A stretch of DNA of 64,000 bases from Bacteroidales bacterium UBA3824 (GTDB taxonomy: Bacteria; Bacteroidota; Bacteroidia; Bacteroidales; UBA3824), in the NCBI GenBank assembly GCA_002393195.1, contig DGIK01000167.1, forward strand, positions 62,001-126,000. The letters run 5' to 3'. A program made the translations under genes and the position numbers. The notes below the pieces were generated by a model. The model ran no database searches. It was given only the letters and a program-made list of their open reading frames with translations, and was not told the origin of the DNA. This document shows, piece after piece, positions 7,681-16,431 of the stretch. Numbering within the stretch: position 1 is the first letter of the stretch; each line of letters starts with the position of its first letter.

Positions 7681-8660
7681 GACATTGCCATCATCCTTTC
7701 GATACACACCTTCGCCTTCCTCGACAACTCCTCCGGCAAATCGACCTCGGGAAATTCGTATTTAAGCGTCAAGTAAATCTTTTTCAACGAGTTGCGCTTC
7801 ATATTGACGCAAACGTTGAGCGGATGGCCGTGCTCGTTTGGCACGGGAATGAAGGTCTTGTTTGGGCTGCGCTTGGTCATTTCATAGAAGATGCCCGGCT
7901 CGGTGGCAACAATGAACTCGGTTTCGGGCAGTTCGTATGAAGCCTTCAACAACGCCGATGTCGCGCCGATGACGTCAGCCTGCGCCAAAATCGACTCGTT
8001 GCACTCGGGGTGGGCGAGAACCTTTGCCGAAGGGTGCTGCTTTTTAAGTTCGGCGAGACTATTCGCATCGAAATGGTCGTGAACGTGGCACCCACCGTCC
8101 CAAATCACCATATTTTCCCTGCCCGTTACCTTCTTTACGTAATTGCCGAGATTGCGGTCGGGACCAAAGATGATTGGCTCGTCCTTGGGCAACTGCGAAA
8201 CAATCTTCACTGCGTTTGACGACGTTACAACGATGTCCGTCAACGCCTTGACCTCCGCAGTGGTGTTCACGTAGGAAATAACGGTGTGGTTAGGATACTT
8301 CTTAATGAACTCCGCGAGCGACTTCTCGTTCACCGAATCGGCGAGCGAACAACTCGTCGCAAGGTCGGGAATGAGTACTTTTTTGTTGGGCGACAATACC
8401 TTAGCTGTCTCCGCCATAAAGTGGACTCCCGCAAATACAATAATATCTGCGTCGGTCTTGGCGGCTTGTTGGCTCAGTCCGAGGCTGTCGCCGGTGTAGT
8501 CGGCAATCTCCTGTACCTCGGCGGTGGTATAGTAATGCGCCAAAATCACGGCGTTCTTCTCCTTCTTCATACGGGCAATCTCTGCCCTGAGGTCGATGCC
8601 GTCGGGTACCGGCATATCTATATGACCGTTTTTGAGTGTCGGTTTCAGTGTCTCTTCCAT
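7677..8660 (-). CDS. nadA: Quinolinate synthase A
   Basis: Condenses iminoaspartate with dihydroxyacetone phosphate to quinolinate in de novo NAD synthesis. 327 residues, full length. Visible: ILAHYYTTAEVQEIADYTGDS, GVHFMAETAKVLSPNKKVLIP, the three Cys expected to hold the 4Fe-4S cluster (DLATSCSLAD, LAHPECNESI, NVCVNMKRNSL), and FIVATEPGIFYEM. nadB and nadC are not in the window. The stop codon lies in a repeat palindrome. Confident. Confidence 0.96.
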   Translation of the reverse strand: MEETLKPTLKNGHIDMPVPDGIDLRAEIARMKKEKNAVILAHYYTTAEVQEIADYTGDSLGLSQQAAKTDADIIVFAGVHFMAETAKVLSPNKKVLIPDLATSCSLADSVNEKSLAEFIKKYPNHTVISYVNTTAEVKALTDIVVTSSNAVKIVSQLPKDEPIIFGPDRNLGNYVKKVTGRENMVIWDGGCHVHDHFDANSLAELKKQHPSAKVLAHPECNESILAQADVIGATSALLKASYELPETEFIVATEPGIFYEMTKRSPNKTFIPVPNEHGHPLNVCVNMKRNSLKKIYLTLKYEFPEVDLPEELSRKAKVCIERMMAMS

Positions 8661-8699
8661 TGCGTTTCGGTTTTTATAATTATATTTTTTTTAATTTTT

Positions 8700-9215
8700 T
8701 AAATCTATTATGATTTTTATAGCCTGTTGATATTGTTGAAAACTCAATTTTCTGTAATTTTGTAATGAAGTTTTCAACATCGTAACTTTTTTTGGCTAAA
8801 AGTTATCCACCGTTGCAACTGTTTTAGCATTAGCGGATTATGGATGTTATCAACAATGGGCGAAAAAAAGTTACACAAATTTTACACTTCGTAACTGTTT
8901 TCGGTTTCTAAGTTACAAATTTGTGGATTAACGGTGAATATTTTGTGGAAAAAAAGTTGTTTTTGTTGATAATTTTTAACTTTGTCGCGGATTTCGCGAG
9001 TTGTCAACTTACAACCCACACTTTTCCACACCGTTGTTAACACTCATTGTTGAAAACCTCGCCGAAATCCTGACTTATAGCGTGTTACAGCTATATTTGT
9101 GATATTTTTATATAACGCTAATGCGCTTAATTTCAGGATTTTCGTTAACTTTGCTGTATAAAAGTTATCAACACTGTAAATTATAGTAAACATTTTAAAT
9201 AATTTTTTATAGTTA
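8700..9215. other. oriC: Candidate chromosomal origin (DnaA-box cluster), gene-free
   Basis: This AT-rich gap between nadA and rpiB contains no plausible gene. It has at least ten 9-mers equal or one mismatch from TT(A/T)TNCACA: TTTTCCACA exact at 8944-8952 (minus) and 9022-9030; TTATCCACC 8803-8811; TTATCAACA at 8847-8855, 8964-8972 (minus) and 9165-9173; TAATCCACA 8932-8940 (minus); TTTTCAACA at 8734-8742 (minus), 8771-8779 and 9048-9056 (minus). A 9-bp inverted repeat AAATCCTGA (9065-9073/9133-9141) brackets a very AT-rich stretch that could be the unwinding element. dnaA is not adjacent, which is not rare in Bacteroidota. Inference. Confidence 0.5.
9146..9153 (+). promoter_or_regulatory. 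-7 box for rpiB
   Basis: TAACTTTG followed by C, 68 bp before the rpiB start; the -33 element is not clear. Confidence 0.4.
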
Positions 9216-9220
9216 ATATT

Positions 9221-9661
9221 ATGAAAATCAGCAAATTATTCATAGCCTCCGACCACGCGGGCTACGAACTGAAACTTTTCGTGAAGGATTACCTCCAAAA
9301 GAAAGGTTTCGATGTTACTGACCTCGGCACCAACTCCGCCGAGAGTTGCGATTATGCCGACTACGCGCATCCTCTCGCCGTAGAGGTCGAGAAGTCGCCC
9401 GATTACTACGGCATCACCATCTGCGGCAGCGGCAACGGCATTGCAATGACCGCCAACAAGCATCAGGGAATCCGCGCTGCATTGTGTTGGAACGAGGAAA
9501 TCTCGCGTCTCGCTCGCTCCCACAACAATGCCAATGTGCTTTCGATGCCCGCCCGCTTCATCTCGAAGGACGAGGCAATCAAGATTCTCGAAATGTTCTT
9601 GAACACCGAGTTTGAGGGCGGCCGCCATCAGCGTCGCATCGAGAAAATGCCCGTCAAGTAG
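9221..9661 (+). CDS. rpiB: Ribose-5-phosphate isomerase B
   Basis: Interconverts ribulose-5-phosphate and ribose-5-phosphate in the non-oxidative pentose phosphate pathway. 146 residues, usual length. Visible: IASDHAGYELK (phosphate-binding N-terminus), VTDLGTNS, DYADYAHPLA, ICGSGNGIAMTANKHQGIRA with the catalytic Cys in ICGSG, and SRLARSHNNANVLSMPAR. Ends GGRHQRRIEKM. It follows the candidate origin and converges with the VanZ-like gene, with a 2-bp gap between stops. Confidence 0.95.
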   Translation: MKISKLFIASDHAGYELKLFVKDYLQKKGFDVTDLGTNSAESCDYADYAHPLAVEVEKSPDYYGITICGSGNGIAMTANKHQGIRAALCWNEEISRLARSHNNANVLSMPARFISKDEAIKILEMFLNTEFEGGRHQRRIEKMPVK

Positions 9662-9663
9662 CT

Positions 9664-10017
9664 TTATTTCAGGTTTTTAGCAAACCTAATCAAGTGCTTG
9701 GCAACCAAAATTCCTGCCAACGCGCCGAGGGTGTCGGCGAGCATATCTGCCCACTCAAAACTACGCCACGGCAGGAATGATTGCACTACTTCTATCGCCG
9801 CGCCAAATCCCGCGCACAATGCGAGTGTGAGCAGGTCTGCGCGGCGTTTTTCGTAGGTAATCAGGAATCCCAAAACGCCAAAAATGCCAAAATGCACTAT
9901 TTTGTCCATATAAGGGATTTCGATTTTGGGCATTTCGTCGCCCGGTTTCATTGTGGTTGCAAGGAGCATTATCAACGCCCAAATGATGCTCAGTTTGTAT
10001 TTTTTTAAAAAGTTCAT
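9664..10017 (-). CDS. VanZ-like membrane protein
   Basis: 117 residues with four hydrophobic segments: about residues 9-22 (SIIWALIMLLATT), 38-58 (DKIVHFGIFGVLGFLITY), 65-82 (LLTLALCAGFGAAIEVVQ) and 95-110 (LADTLGALAGILVAKH). The motifs DKIVHFGIFGVLG, EVVQSFLPWRSFEWADMLAD and TLGALAG are those of the VanZ family of small envelope proteins. Role unknown here. Confidence 0.8.
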   Translation of the reverse strand: MNFLKKYKLSIIWALIMLLATTMKPGDEMPKIEIPYMDKIVHFGIFGVLGFLITYEKRRADLLTLALCAGFGAAIEVVQSFLPWRSFEWADMLADTLGALAGILVAKHLIRFAKNLK

Positions 10018-10033
10018 TTTTATAATACTCTGT

Positions 10034-11185
10034 ATGTCAGGTCTTTATGTACATATCCCGTTTTGTGAGAGCAAATGTGGCTATTGCGACTTCTACTCCA
10101 TAAAACGCTACAAAGATAGTGATTTTGCATCAGATTTCATAAAATCTGTGGTAGATGAAATCACACAGAAAGCGTATTTGTTTAAGAATCAGACAGTTGA
10201 TACCATTTATTTTGGCGGTGGTACGCCGTCGATATTGCCTTTGGAGCAATTGGAGCGCATCTATAAGGCAATTGCTGACAATTACAATCTTTCCTCTTCC
10301 CTCTCTCCTCTTTCCTCTCTCGAATGTACTTTGGAAATCAACCCAGAACACGCAACCGACGAATATTTCTCTGATTTACAACGACTTGGCTTTGTTAATA
10401 GGTTGAGTACTGGATTTCAGTCGATGACTGACGATGGTCTCAAATATCTTGGCAGAAGGCATACTGTTGATGACAATCTCCGGTATTTGCGTCTCTGCGA
10501 TAAATACGGATTTTCCAACTATTCTGTTGATTATATCTTTGGTTATGAGATACTTACGGCTGATGAAATAGAACGTGCTTTCCAATTTTTGATAGGGGAG
10601 GGCGTGCCACATATTTCGGCGTATAGTCTTGGTATTGAGGACAATACGCCTTTTATGCTCAAACTCCGCAAAGGGCAGATTCACAAGATGGACGATGATT
10701 TTTACCTGTCGCAATTCTTGCAAATCCACAATCTTTTGGAATCCAACGGCTACAATCATTACGAAATCTCAAACTATTCGTTGCCCGGATGTCATTCCCG
10801 ACACAATTCAAACTATTGGGAATCAGTGCCTTACCTTGGTTTTGGACCTTCGGCACATTCTTTTTATGATGGTACGCGTAGTTGGAACGCCCGCAAACTC
10901 TCTGATTATCAACAACAAATCTCCAACCACGAACTCTACGCCGAACACGAAATTCTCTCCGAAGACGACCTTTTTAACGAGTATATAATGCTCAGACTGC
11001 GGACTCGCCAAGGAATCGACATTGAGTATTTGACGTTGCATTTCGCCAAATATGTTTCACATTTCTACAAAATCCTCCGTCGTAAAGAAATGCTTGGCTT
11101 TTTTAACGTTAACGACCGTTATGTAAACCTCAATTTGAATGGCATTTTCATTTCCGATCACATCATATCAGAATTTTTCGTCTAA
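10034..11185 (+). CDS. hemW: HemW-like radical SAM protein
   Basis: 383 residues. The start at ATG 10034 is chosen because it gives MSGLYVHIPFCESKCGYCDF, the canonical N-terminus with the CX3CX2C iron-sulfur motif; an upstream in-frame ATG at 9926 would add 36 unrelated residues over the VanZ gene. Further motifs: YFGGGTPSILP, STGFQSMTDDGLKYLGRRH, VDYIFGY and SAYSLGIEDNTPF. HemW is thought to bind haem and is not a true coproporphyrinogen oxidase. Oddity: residues about 86-96 (LSSSLSPLSSL) are encoded by a pure CT tract (10289-10320) and look like an insertion. Its stop overlaps the convergent DUF481 gene. Confidence 0.88.
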   Translation: MSGLYVHIPFCESKCGYCDFYSIKRYKDSDFASDFIKSVVDEITQKAYLFKNQTVDTIYFGGGTPSILPLEQLERIYKAIADNYNLSSSLSPLSSLECTLEINPEHATDEYFSDLQRLGFVNRLSTGFQSMTDDGLKYLGRRHTVDDNLRYLRLCDKYGFSNYSVDYIFGYEILTADEIERAFQFLIGEGVPHISAYSLGIEDNTPFMLKLRKGQIHKMDDDFYLSQFLQIHNLLESNGYNHYEISNYSLPGCHSRHNSNYWESVPYLGFGPSAHSFYDGTRSWNARKLSDYQQQISNHELYAEHEILSEDDLFNEYIMLRLRTRQGIDIEYLTLHFAKYVSHFYKILRRKEMLGFFNVNDRYVNLNLNGIFISDHIISEFFV

Positions 11186-11910
11186 AATTTCAGTTTCAAC
11201 GTCAATTCAGTTACAGAATCGTAATGTCGATACTTGTCGCTTGGGATTTCGGAGCGAAATTCGTAGTTGTAATGCAGGTCGATGTAGAAATGTTTGCTAA
11301 GTTTGTTTTCCAAATGTACAGTTAGATTGAAGATGTAATCGTCAAAATTCTTGATTGCCGGTTGGTAAAACGCTATCATTGAGAACGTTAGATTTTGACT
11401 GAGGCGTTGATAAATCTTTGGTCGCACGGAGATACGCCATACTTCCTTGTTAAGGTAAGTGTCCTCGTCGGTGTAATTCACATTGTCATAGACGATTGCG
11501 CCGCTGAGTGAGTATTCGCAAGTGTCCGGCTTGTACAGGAAATTGTACTTGGAGCCGGTGAGTGCACTCATCTTGCAGTCGTAACCCTTATAATGATTGC
11601 TCACCATCTCCAACGCCACAAAGATTGACCATTTGCCAAACTTGTAGAAGTCGTAATTCATACTTCCGTTGAGTCCCTTGTTGCTTTCGCGACCATTTTC
11701 GAGTTGGTAAATGAACTTGTATTTGGTTGCAAAACACATTGTGGAATCCTCGTAAACCACTGAGCCTGTGTTTTTTAGGCTGAAATTGTCAACATTGCCG
11801 GAGTTGTCTGTTGCGCCGAGTCCGAGTTCTGAGTTCCACTTCTTTTGTGCTGTTGATATTGTCGTTGTCATCAGCAATGCAACGAGCAATATGATTTGAT
11901 TTGTTTTCAT
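11182..11910 (-). CDS. DUF481-like outer-membrane beta-barrel protein
   Basis: 242 residues with a signal peptide (MKTNQIILLVALLMTTTISTAQ). The rest alternates polar and aromatic residues in short strands, e.g. KWNSELGLGATDNSGNVD, MCFATKYKFIYQLENG and FYIDLHYNYEFRSEIP, and ends with an aromatic residue (LTLKLKF), as outer-membrane barrels do. This fits DUF481 (YdiY-like). The stop overlaps hemW by 4 bp, convergent. Function unknown. Confidence 0.72.
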   Translation of the reverse strand: MKTNQIILLVALLMTTTISTAQKKWNSELGLGATDNSGNVDNFSLKNTGSVVYEDSTMCFATKYKFIYQLENGRESNKGLNGSMNYDFYKFGKWSIFVALEMVSNHYKGYDCKMSALTGSKYNFLYKPDTCEYSLSGAIVYDNVNYTDEDTYLNKEVWRISVRPKIYQRLSQNLTFSMIAFYQPAIKNFDDYIFNLTVHLENKLSKHFYIDLHYNYEFRSEIPSDKYRHYDSVTELTLKLKF

Positions 11911-11926
11911 ATTTTTTGTATCTTTG
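11895..11926 (+). promoter_or_regulatory. Promoter for the flippase gene
   Basis: TTTG at 11895-11898, a 20-bp spacer, TATCTTTG at 11919-11926: an excellent match to the Bacteroidota consensus. It overlaps the 5' end of the divergent DUF481 gene and leaves a leader of roughly 85 nt. Confidence 0.7.
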
Positions 11927-12017
11927 TATTTTGTTTTACAATATGCTATAAGTGTTATACTCTAACTTTATACATAAACTTTACACTTTAAACTATAAAC
12001 TTTAAACTAAACTTGCA

Positions 12018-13523
12018 ATGGGCAAACTTAAACAGCTTGCAGGCCAAACATTTATCTATGGGCTGAGTTCGATAGTTGGGCGCATACTCAACTACTTTCT
12101 TGTGCCGTTATATACCCACTGTTTCCCGTCGGAGGAGTATGGTGTGGTTGTCGAAATGTACACTTACATTACATTCCTGTTAATCATACTTACCTACGGT
12201 ATGGAAACAGGCTTTTTCAATTTCTCCAAGTCGGAGAATAATCCTGAACTTGTGTTCACCACGAGCATAACTTCCTTGTTCACAACGAGTTCGCTCTTTA
12301 TTTTGCTTGGTCTTTGGTTTGCGCCAAATGTTGCCCATTACCTTGGATACGACAATCACGTCGATTTTGTGTCGTATGTTGTCATCATTCTTGGACTCGA
12401 TGCGCTTACCTCGATACCATTTGCCCGCCTGCGTCAACAAAACAAGGCTATCAAGTTTGCCTTATTTAAGTTGATTGGCATCTTTGTAAATATAAGTCTC
12501 AACCTTTTCTTCATACTTTGGCTGCCAAATTTAGCGCAAAATTATGAATTTTTTTCGTCAATTTACTCAAAAGATTTTGGTGTGGGTTATGTTTTTGTGG
12601 CAAATTTGGTATCGAGCGTTTTGACATTGTTGCTATTTGTGCCTGATTTTCTGAAAGTTAAGTTTCAATTTGATGGCAAGTTGCTAAGGCGAATGTTGGT
12701 ATATTCATTACCACTTGTAGTTTCTGGTTTGGCGGGTATGATCAACGACTTTTTTGATCGTGTTGCAATCAAATTTTTCTATACGGTTCCCGATGGGGTA
12801 GAGGATGCTAATAAGTTCATACTCAGCGAGATGGGTATTTATGGTGCTAATGCCAAAATCGCCGTGCTGATGACATTGTTCGTGCAATGTTTTCGCTATG
12901 CTGCTGATCCGTTTTTCTTTTCGCAGAAGGGCAGCAAGGATTTCAATCAGTTGTTTGCAAATGTCAATAAGTACTTGATTCTCTTTGGGTTGTTCATCTT
13001 CCTCGGCATTATGGGCTATATGGACATTGTAAAACACTTTATTGCAGCGTCTTATTGGGACGGATTGAAAGTAGTTCCGTTGTTGTTGATAGGACATTGG
13101 CTCGTTGGGTTGGTTTATTTGCAGTCGTTTTGGTACAAGTTGGGTGGCAAGACGGTCTATGGCATTTATATCTTCCTGATTGGCAGCGTGTTGACTATCG
13201 TTTTGGATTACTTGCTCGTGCCAAGGATGGGTTACATCGCCTGTGCGTTGACTAATGCATTTAGTTCGTTTGTGATGCTTGTTATAACATTCGTGTGGGG
13301 CAGGAAGCATCTGCCGTGCGATTACGATTTTCGTAACATCATCATTTTCTTCGTATTAGCCTGCGTTTCATATTTCTTGATTACGCTCGTTGATGATTTT
13401 GATTTTTGGATCACACTCTCGATTAACACATTGATTATCATTGCTTTTGCGGCAATTGTTATAAAAGTTGAAAATCTTTGGCAACCGCTAAAAAACTTTG
13501 CCAATAAATTGTTAAAGCGATGA
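12018..13523 (+). CDS. Oligosaccharide flippase (Wzx/MATE-like)
   Basis: 501 residues with about 12-14 hydrophobic segments across the whole length and little else, typical of polysaccharide-biosynthesis flippases that move lipid-linked sugars over the inner membrane. The N-terminus LKQLAGQTFIYGLSSIVGRI and LVPLYTHCFPSEEYGVV are characteristic. The C-terminus ends in a basic tail (KNFANKLLKR). No glycosyltransferase cluster is next to it; the following gene is dut. Confidence 0.85.
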   Translation: MGKLKQLAGQTFIYGLSSIVGRILNYFLVPLYTHCFPSEEYGVVVEMYTYITFLLIILTYGMETGFFNFSKSENNPELVFTTSITSLFTTSSLFILLGLWFAPNVAHYLGYDNHVDFVSYVVIILGLDALTSIPFARLRQQNKAIKFALFKLIGIFVNISLNLFFILWLPNLAQNYEFFSSIYSKDFGVGYVFVANLVSSVLTLLLFVPDFLKVKFQFDGKLLRRMLVYSLPLVVSGLAGMINDFFDRVAIKFFYTVPDGVEDANKFILSEMGIYGANAKIAVLMTLFVQCFRYAADPFFFSQKGSKDFNQLFANVNKYLILFGLFIFLGIMGYMDIVKHFIAASYWDGLKVVPLLLIGHWLVGLVYLQSFWYKLGGKTVYGIYIFLIGSVLTIVLDYLLVPRMGYIACALTNAFSSFVMLVITFVWGRKHLPCDYDFRNIIIFFVLACVSYFLITLVDDFDFWITLSINTLIIIAFAAIVIKVENLWQPLKNFANKLLKR

Positions 13524-13566
13524 ATTTTGATTAATTTTGTCAGATAATTTATAAATTGGAAGTGCT

Positions 13567-13998
13567 ATGTTGGTAAAAATTATTAATAAAAGCAACAACC
13601 CACTGCCGAAGTATTCCACAGAATTTTCGGCTGGGATGGACATTTGTGCAAATCTCACTGACGACTTGATAATCAAGCCGTTGCAGCGTGTTTTGGTTCC
13701 AACTGGATTGTTCATCGAACTCCCTGTTGGCTACGAGGCGCAGATACGGCCGCGCTCTGGGCTTGCCATCAAGAGTGGAATCACCGTCTTGAATACGCCT
13801 GGCACGATTGATTGTGATTACCGTGGCGAGGTCAAGGTTATTTTGATTAACCTTTCTGACCAAGATTTTACGGTTCATAATGGCGATAGGATTTGTCAAA
13901 TGGTGATTGCTAAATACGAACAGGCTGAATTGCAACAAGTTGAGGTCTTGTCTGATTCTGTGAGAGCCGATGGAGGTTTCGGACATACGGGAGTATGA
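13567..13998 (+). CDS. dut: dUTP diphosphatase
   Basis: Hydrolyses dUTP to dUMP, keeping uracil out of DNA. 143 residues, standard for the trimeric enzyme. All five motifs are visible: [10 protein letters not shown] (1), [12 protein letters not shown] (2), [16 protein letters not shown] with the catalytic Asp (3), [10 protein letters not shown] (4) and [10 protein letters not shown] (5, nucleotide-capping tail). First gene of a long operon; its stop overlaps the following ATG by 4 bp. Confidence 0.96.
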   Translation: MLVKIINKSNNPLPKYSTEFSAGMDICANLTDDLIIKPLQRVLVPTGLFIELPVGYEAQIRPRSGLAIKSGITVLNTPGTIDCDYRGEVKVILINLSDQDFTVHNGDRICQMVIAKYEQAELQQVEVLSDSVRADGGFGHTGV

Positions 13999-15590
13999 AG
14001 AAGATTTTAGTCATATTATTTTTGATTGTAATTGCTTGTCCTATTGCTACTTACGCGCAGAAGGACAGTAGCAAAACGTTGTCCCCTGAGGTGAGGTTTC
14101 AGGATTCTTTTTCTCAGGCTAATATCCATCTATTGAAGGGCGACAATGCTAAGGCTGTGTCGTGCCTTGTCAACTGCCTGAAAATCAAACCTCAATCGTC
14201 GGCTGCTAATTTTCAGTTGTCGAGGATTTATTATCTTGACCGCAATTATGATGTTGCGCTCAATTATGCACTCAAAGCGCATCAACTGAAACCCGACAAT
14301 CGTTGGTACAGTAGGTTTACTGCTTTGATTTACGAACAACTCCACGATTACGACAAGGCAAAAAAATATTTCCAATATTTCCTGAACTCGAATCCTACTT
14401 ACGATGATTACGAGTCGTTTTATTCTTTTCAGTTGGATTTTGGTAAAATCGACGATGCCATCGCGACGCTCGACAAGATGGAATCGCTTTTTGGTTATGA
14501 AACTATGTACTCATTGCACCGTGCCGAGCTTTACACCCAAAAAGATGACATCAACCGAGCCGCCGAGGAGTACAAACGCCTAATTCGTATAGATTCCACA
14601 AATTTGAGTGCATACGGTTTGCTCGAAGAATTGTATTATAATCACGGCAAACTTGCTGAGGCACAAGAAGTTCAAAAACGAATTGCACGAATTGACCCAA
14701 ATAATCCGCTCTCACATCTCTCTCAGGCTATGTTGTGCCGAACATCGGGTCAGGTGGATTGTTTTTATGAAAATCTCGTCGAGTCTTTCAAGAGCGACAA
14801 GATTACCATCAAGGACAAACTTTTGATTATCTCAGATATTTTCAACGACAGCAAAATTTTTGACGAAGACAAGGTCGAAACACTTTTTCAGACGTTGAAC
14901 GATTTTTTCCCGGAGTCCGCTTTGGTTCATTCCAACTTTGCGGATTTTTATCTTTTTGTCAACAAGCCCGACCAAGCACTCGAACAACTCGAACTCGCCG
15001 TCAAGCACAACCTCTCCGACTACAAAAATTTTCACACTATTTTCCAGCTCTACTTCATTTGCGAAGATTACGAAGGTTTGCGAAAATTTGTTGACAATGC
15101 GTTGGAGATGTTTCCCGATGTAGCCGAGGTTTATATGTATTCGGCGGTTGCGGATATGGGTCTGAAAAAATTTGACGATGCGTCGGATGGTTTCAGCAGT
15201 GCGCGAGATTTTGGAATTGAGTTTTCGCCTGCTGCCAACGACTATTGTTTTTATTTTGGTTATTATAACTATTTGCTTAATAGTAAGAAAATTGCGTTTG
15301 ATTATTTCGACAAATATTTCAATGGTAATTCGCTCGATTGGTACTTCACATTGCGATATGTGTATTGCCTTGTGGATTCCCGTCAAAATCTTAAACGTGC
15401 CGAACAGCTTTTGGCATCGTTGGACAAGGAGCATCACAAATATTACTATTATTATTATGTGAGTGCATATTACAAATACGTGATAGGCGATGTGTCAGGC
15501 GCAAAGACTGACATTGCCACGGCATTGAGGCTCGAACCTGACAAACCGTCAGTGAAAAACCTCGCGGCAGAAATTGATAAAATGAAATAA
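13995..15590 (+). CDS. Exported TPR-repeat protein
   Basis: 531 residues with a signal peptide ([21 protein letters not shown]). Many 34-residue TPR helix pairs cover the rest, e.g. [60 protein letters not shown] and [20 protein letters not shown]. Periplasmic or lipoprotein-associated scaffold is likely. Its place between dut and a DUF4292 lipoprotein is a conserved Bacteroidota arrangement, so an envelope role shared with the following genes is plausible. Confidence 0.88.
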   Translation: MKKILVILFLIVIACPIATYAQKDSSKTLSPEVRFQDSFSQANIHLLKGDNAKAVSCLVNCLKIKPQSSAANFQLSRIYYLDRNYDVALNYALKAHQLKPDNRWYSRFTALIYEQLHDYDKAKKYFQYFLNSNPTYDDYESFYSFQLDFGKIDDAIATLDKMESLFGYETMYSLHRAELYTQKDDINRAAEEYKRLIRIDSTNLSAYGLLEELYYNHGKLAEAQEVQKRIARIDPNNPLSHLSQAMLCRTSGQVDCFYENLVESFKSDKITIKDKLLIISDIFNDSKIFDEDKVETLFQTLNDFFPESALVHSNFADFYLFVNKPDQALEQLELAVKHNLSDYKNFHTIFQLYFICEDYEGLRKFVDNALEMFPDVAEVYMYSAVADMGLKKFDDASDGFSSARDFGIEFSPAANDYCFYFGYYNYLLNSKKIAFDYFDKYFNGNSLDWYFTLRYVYCLVDSRQNLKRAEQLLASLDKEHHKYYYYYYVSAYYKYVIGDVSGAKTDIATALRLEPDKPSVKNLAAEIDKMK

Positions 15591-15606
15591 CATTATAGTT
15601 AACGAT

Positions 15607-16431
15607 ATGAAAATTAAGGTTTTACTCGGATTATTAATTGTAACGTTTTTGTTTGCCTCCTGTGGCAACAAGAAAAAACGTCATAACAAAAATACTGACA
15701 CTCCGGCAGTAGAAGTTGTCAGTGGCAGTTCTGACCCGGCGTTCTTCAATGCCGTGAAGGATTGTTTTGCCGAAAAAGATACGTTCAGCACTGTTGAAAT
15801 TGGCTTCAACTTGAAGTTAAATTCGCCTGAGAGAAATCTCTCTGCATCAGGGCAGTTACGCATCGCAAATGATTCTGTGATTTGGCTGTATGTGAAGGCT
15901 CTCGGCTTTGAGGTTGCACGTGCAAAATTTACCAAGGATTCTGTGGCAGCAGTTGTAAAATTAAAGAATAGTTATTTCAAGGGCGACTACTCTTTGATGA
16001 AGCGTTATATTCCTGTGGCAGTGGATTTTAGCGTGTTGCAAAGTATATTTTTAAATCAAGTTTTCTTGTTTCCGGAGAATGATGTCAAAAATTTGAGTTA
16101 CTTTGATTTTTATGATGCTGACAATCTGCTCAATGTTACATCTTTTGGTAATGCAAACTATGCTAAAACGTTTGGTTTCAACTATTTGTTTAACATCGAC
16201 AAAACCAACAAACACCTTTGCAATGCCACTGTTGAGATTCCGAAGTCGGGCAAGTTAGTCAAGATAGAGTATTCTGACTATAAGTCAGTGGCAGGACACT
16301 TGATGCCGCACGAACTCCGTATTACGATGGACGATTACGAAGTTACATTCACGACCAACAAGATTACATTCGGGAAAAAACTTAATTTCCCGCTTACTAT
16401 ACCGTCAAGTTACAAACCGTTTGAATTTTAA
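15607..16431 (+). CDS. DUF4292 lipoprotein
   Basis: 274 residues. The signal peptide ends in a lipobox (TFLFASCGNKKK, Cys19). The mature part has the DUF4292 look: NLKLNSPERNLSASGQLRI, DSVIWLYVKALGFEVARAKF, and a C-terminal strand-rich region ending TIPSSYKPFEF. The fold suggests a LolA/LolB-like or DUF4292 lipid-binding sandwich (inference). Its stop abuts the next ATG (TAAATG), strong evidence for one transcript. Confidence 0.85.
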   Translation: MKIKVLLGLLIVTFLFASCGNKKKRHNKNTDTPAVEVVSGSSDPAFFNAVKDCFAEKDTFSTVEIGFNLKLNSPERNLSASGQLRIANDSVIWLYVKALGFEVARAKFTKDSVAAVVKLKNSYFKGDYSLMKRYIPVAVDFSVLQSIFLNQVFLFPENDVKNLSYFDFYDADNLLNVTSFGNANYAKTFGFNYLFNIDKTNKHLCNATVEIPKSGKLVKIEYSDYKSVAGHLMPHELRITMDDYEVTFTTNKITFGKKLNFPLTIPSSYKPFEF

